From assembly GCA_031771865.1 (NCBI GenBank), contig JASISA010000041.1, positions 930,001 to 994,000 of the forward strand: a DNA stretch of 64,000 bases. Reading direction: 5' to 3'. This DNA comes from Nothophaeocryptopus gaeumannii (lineage: Eukaryota > Ascomycota > Dothideomycetes > Mycosphaerellales > Mycosphaerellaceae). The position numbers and the translations under genes are program-made. The notes beneath the pieces were generated by a model, which made no database searches, was not told the origin of the DNA, and saw only the letters and a program-made list of their open reading frames with translations. This document shows, in pieces, positions 60,678 to 64,000 of this stretch (the stretch's first letter is position 1; every line of letters begins with the position of its first letter).

Positions 60678-61583
60678 ATTGGACTCCTCGCTAGGCGGTG
60701 GTGACCCGAGGAGAGTATAGTTGAATGTCGATTGCCATGAACATCGCCATTGTGCTGGTTCGAATTTTCAGCGGCCAGCACCGAGGCCTGCTGGCTCATG
60801 ATGATCCACAGCAGAACTCCTGCGCATGCCTGTCCTCGTCAGTGTATACCAGTCACGCGCAGCCGATCAGAGTGACGACGACGGAAAGCTCAAGAGAAGC
60901 TCAAGGGTCCGCTCGAATGGAAGGCGTCGTCGGTGCATCCCGCCTCGATATCAAGGGCGCCACTTGGGTGCTCGGCCTCTGAGGCTGAAGGGTTGCATAC
61001 TGGCTGCATGCTAGCCTCCACATTGCGAGGCTGGATAACAGCGGCCTCCTCACTGACGATTTGCTCACTGACGGTTTGCATCGCCACGCTCTTTAGCGAC
61101 CATTTTGTGTGCGCCAGCTTGATCAGCCGGGTGTCCCCGAGAGACCTTGCGAGTGTTGTCCGACAATGGTGTGAATTCACTGACTGTGGTTGCATGGGTG
61201 GGTTTACCATGCACACAGGCTGAATTTTCAATACACCATGTATCCACATCACTAGGCTGCAGAGCAATGCTCTGGGAGGGTAACAGTCAACTGAATCATT
61301 CAAGTGAGTCACTGCTCTGTTGCAATAGCAACAGAGCCTCTCGTTGTAGGAGATCGACTCGATACCACCTTCGACACATGTGGTACTATGTTGTCACCGC
61401 CCGAGTCCCTTTTGTATGCAGAAACGCCCAGAAAATGCACCTAAACGAGCGCTACCTCTCATCTCATCCCGAGGCGCGCATACCAATCCAACGCCCAAAC
61501 GTGAATGCAATGCGTCATGCGGCCATACATCATAGAGCACTACGAGTAGTGCTCGAGCGTGTCTCAAAAGTATGCAAGGAGGG
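60678..61583. other. Intergenic, no gene recognised
   Basis: It lies between the broken NLR-like gene and CDC27. In-frame sequence upstream of the NLR segment can be followed a little past 60677 (SPPPSEESNV...), but no start is convincing. Frames of up to 170 codons near 61147-61659 are antisense shadows of CDC27 or lack domains. Confidence 0.4.
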
Positions 61584-64000
61584 TCAGTCGTCGTCACTCT
61601 CTTCGTCCGTCTCGTCCAAAGCCTCCATCGCCTCCTTAATGAAGGGCGCGGCCTATTGACAGCTGTTAGCAATGTGATAATTACCCATGGGAACATGGGC
61701 TGACTTACCTTAACGTCCAAATTGAGCGCCGTGGTGAACGCCCGCAACGCCTCACCACGCTCCTGGAGGCCCTTATAGCATTTGCCAAGCAAGAACCATA
61801 CGTTGGCCTCGTCCGGCGCCTGATCTCTCAAAACCTCCAACTCCAGCAATGCTTCAACGTAATACTTCATGTGCATCAAGACGCGGGCCTTCTTGAACCG
61901 CGCGAGAGCAGAATTCGGCTGCAGATCCAAAGCTTTGGCATAGTGCAGCAGAGCACCCTTCTTGTTGCGCAAGCGCTCCAAGACGACACCAATGCAGACC
62001 AGAAGGGTGCTGCTCGACGGATTGATCGAAGCTGCGATTCGGTAGTGACGCTCGGAGTCCTCCAACTTGCCCATTCGCTCGTAGCATTTGCCCAGCCCAT
62101 ACCACCCATTATAGTGGCGTCGATCGACAGCGACCGACTTTCGGAAAGATGCCAGCGCGGCGTCGAAAGCTTCATTCGCAATGTACTCATGGCCCATGAG
62201 AGTCCATGCGTAGGCAAAGGTCTCGTCGAGCTGAGCGGCGCGCTTGAAAGCAGCAATGGCCTGGTCGTGCTCGCGTGAGAGCGAGAATGCGTTCCCCACA
62301 GCAACCCAGGTTTCTGGTGCATCGAAGTGGTGATCTCGAAGAACACCGCACAGAAAGGCCAAAGTCGATTCCTTCTTCAGATGCCACAAAACAGTAGAGT
62401 AGATCTCCATATCTTCGACCCGTGACGGCTGTATCTTGATCAATCGAGCAAAACAGTCTTCAGCGGACTTGTAGTCAGTCTGTTCGTAGTAAGCCTTCCC
62501 AAGTTGCGCCAAGACCCAGGGAGTTTCCCTTTGCGCTGCAGGTAGAGAGCGGAAAACTTGGATTGCTTCGGGGAGTTCGAATTTCGACACAGCGTGGCAG
62601 CCAACTGCCAGCTGGCGAAAATTATCCAGCAGGCCTGACATGGCCTGTCTTTCAGCAACCAAGTCCGCTTCCGAAGGGCTTTGAGGGTGTTTCTGAAGAA
62701 CCGCTGATATAACGGACGGAGCTTTTGTGCTCCGTTCACTCGTTCGACTCGTTGCCCGCTTCTCTTTCTCCTGTTCCTTCTCGTCTGGCGGCGGCAGCAT
62801 CTTTCGATTACCGCTCACCACCCGACCGACCACTGCACCAGTCCGACCTTTCGTGCCTGTCGCCGCTTTTGCTGTGCGCGCTGTCCTATCAGCCCGCGCT
62901 GCTGCTGACGTTGCCGTATCCGCTGCCGATCGTGTAGTTCGAGTCGCGGTAGTCTGCGTGAAAAGTCGGTTGCTTCGCCGGGGCTGCGAGGATGAGTCTG
63001 CGCTTTGTTGCGGTATCGCGCCGGAGACGGTGCGCTTCTGACCTCCAACACTTGGCTTTCGCGGAGCGTTCTGTGGGTCGTTTGGAGGCTCTTGTCCTGT
63101 TTGCCCTCTCAGGCCGGGTGCTCGTGGGCGGTCCGAAGTCTCGAACTGTTGCCCAATCCTCGCCCGCCGTGAGGGTGCAGCAGGCGGATCCATGAATACA
63201 TCGCCCTCCAAGGGGATATCATCCGCCATCTCGACATTACCGACAGGCGTGTCCCACTCAGAAGGTATTGGCTTGAGGCCTTGCGCAATCGCGGTTTTGC
63301 CTTGTGCTTTGTTTTGCGTGTCCTCCAACCCACTGTCTCCTCTTGAGGAGGATGTGAATGGATCATCACCGAAGATGTTGTTGTTGGGCGCGTGGTTCGG
63401 CTGTGGCGCAAGAGGTTGCCGCGAATCCTCATCAACGTAGATTTGACCTCCGCTGGACTCGTCGAAAGAGGCCGCGCTGTCGTTTGTCGCTCTGAACATA
63501 TTCTCAACCTTCAAATCGGCGCCAATCTTGCAGAGCCCATCAAAAGCATCCCATACGAACGGGTTCTGCTTGTGTGCCTCGATGTAGCAATCTCCCGCTT
63601 TCCGCAACTCGCCATGTGCCCTCCACAACTTCGCGAGCAAAGTCAGTGAAGCCGCTGCATCTGGGACATGCCGCCGTGACGTCTCCGAGTGCTTTGTCCA
63701 GTCACTTCTGCCGCCCCAAGTGCCTTTCGACTTCTCGAGTGCGGCCACTCCCTCAGTATTCCGACCAAGCTCCAGACATGATTGCGCAAAGATGTAAGCG
63801 CATCCGACATGGCGGCCGTTAGCGCCGTATCGCTGGCTGAAGTCGTAGGCGGCCTTGAAGCGCCGGGAACGGTAGTATGTGAGGGCAAGCAAGTGCGCGG
63901 CGTCTGCATTTCGGGGCTCAAGAGCGTGAAGTCGGCCGGCCAGAAAGTTTGCATTGTCGAGCATGTCATTGTCGAGGTGGTAGTAGATGAGCTGCTTGAG
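61584..64000 (-). CDS. CDC27: Anaphase-promoting complex subunit Cdc27 (APC3), 5' end outside window
   Basis: Partial at the right edge: the frame is open to base 64000 (LKQLIYYHLDNDMLDNANFLAGRL...), so the true start lies beyond. Exon 64000-61709 is followed by a 56-bp intron (61653-61708) and a last exon 61652-61584 (AAPFIKEAMEALDETDEESDDD). N-terminal TPRs (HALEPRNADAAHLLALTYYRSRRFKAAYDF) mediate dimerisation. A long Ser/Thr/Ala-rich linker with many possible CDK sites follows, then the C-terminal TPR superhelix (WVLAQLGKAYYEQTDYKSAEDCF, AFAYAWTLMGHEYIA-like, NGWYGLGKCYERMGKLEDSERHY, NVWFLLGKCYKGLQERGEALRAF). The order and acidic C-terminus match Cdc27/Nuc2/BimA, which binds the IR tail of Cdc20/Cdh1 and of Apc10. 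It is nuclear and essential. Confidence 0.93.

Noticed and set aside
1..64000. CRISPR arrays, prokaryotic operons, intact transposases or viral genes
   Set aside because: None seen. Gene structure with short spliceosomal introns is eukaryotic throughout, and no reverse transcriptase, integrase or DDE transposase signature was recognised.

Overview
This window is nuclear DNA of a filamentous ascomycete (Pezizomycotina). The evidence is short GT-AG introns of 48-98 bp with CTAAC/CTGAC branch sites (one longer intron of 225 bp), a 2,405-codon cell-wall alpha-1,3-glucan synthase, a fungal Erg27, a BimA-type Cdc27, a 1,290-residue ABCB pump and an ankyrin/NACHT (NLR-like) locus. Protein style suggests Dothideomycetes, but that is an impression and was not tested. 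No rRNA, tRNA, CRISPR array, intact transposon or prokaryotic operon was seen.

Layout. 0-9 kb: a cis-prenyltransferase (dolichol synthesis), the decayed C-terminus of an MFS sugar transporter, a conserved fungal protein of unknown function, and a sparse stretch with one weak ORF. 9-21.3 kb: a divergent pair, a GPI-anchored GH13 alpha-amylase-like enzyme and an alpha-1,3-glucan synthase, sharing a 3-kb intergenic region. This is probably a cell-wall alpha-glucan module. 22-30 kb: Erg27 (ergosterol), a histidine acid phosphatase (phytase type), and a centrosomin-motif protein. 30-33.2 kb is gene-free as far as I can see. 33-42 kb: a secreted Thr-rich/Cys-rich protein assembled from four exons, a Tyr/Ser phosphatase of the HCxAGKDRTG class, a CAP/PR-1 protein without signal peptide, and a four-TM glycoprotein of unknown function. 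42.5-55.6 kb: Cdc37, a purple acid phosphatase, an ABCB multidrug transporter, the splicing factor Syf2 and a secreted PhoD phosphatase. 56-57.7 kb: two families of degenerate tandem repeats. 57.9-60.7 kb: a broken NACHT-ankyrin gene. 61.6-64 kb: Cdc27 (APC/C), whose N-terminus lies outside the window.

How the genes may work together. Two themes stand out. First, the amylase-like enzyme and the glucan synthase sit head to head, as a primer/transglycosylase and polymerase pair would. Second, three unrelated secreted phosphatases (histidine acid phosphatase, purple acid phosphatase, PhoD) lie within about 32 kb, and all three upstream regions carry CACGTG, the Pho4/NUC-1 type E-box (two, two and one copies). 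This suggests a loose phosphate-starvation neighbourhood. The remaining genes are housekeeping genes or lineage-specific surface and defence genes. Intron positions were placed by eye from reading frame and splice signals; all need transcript support.
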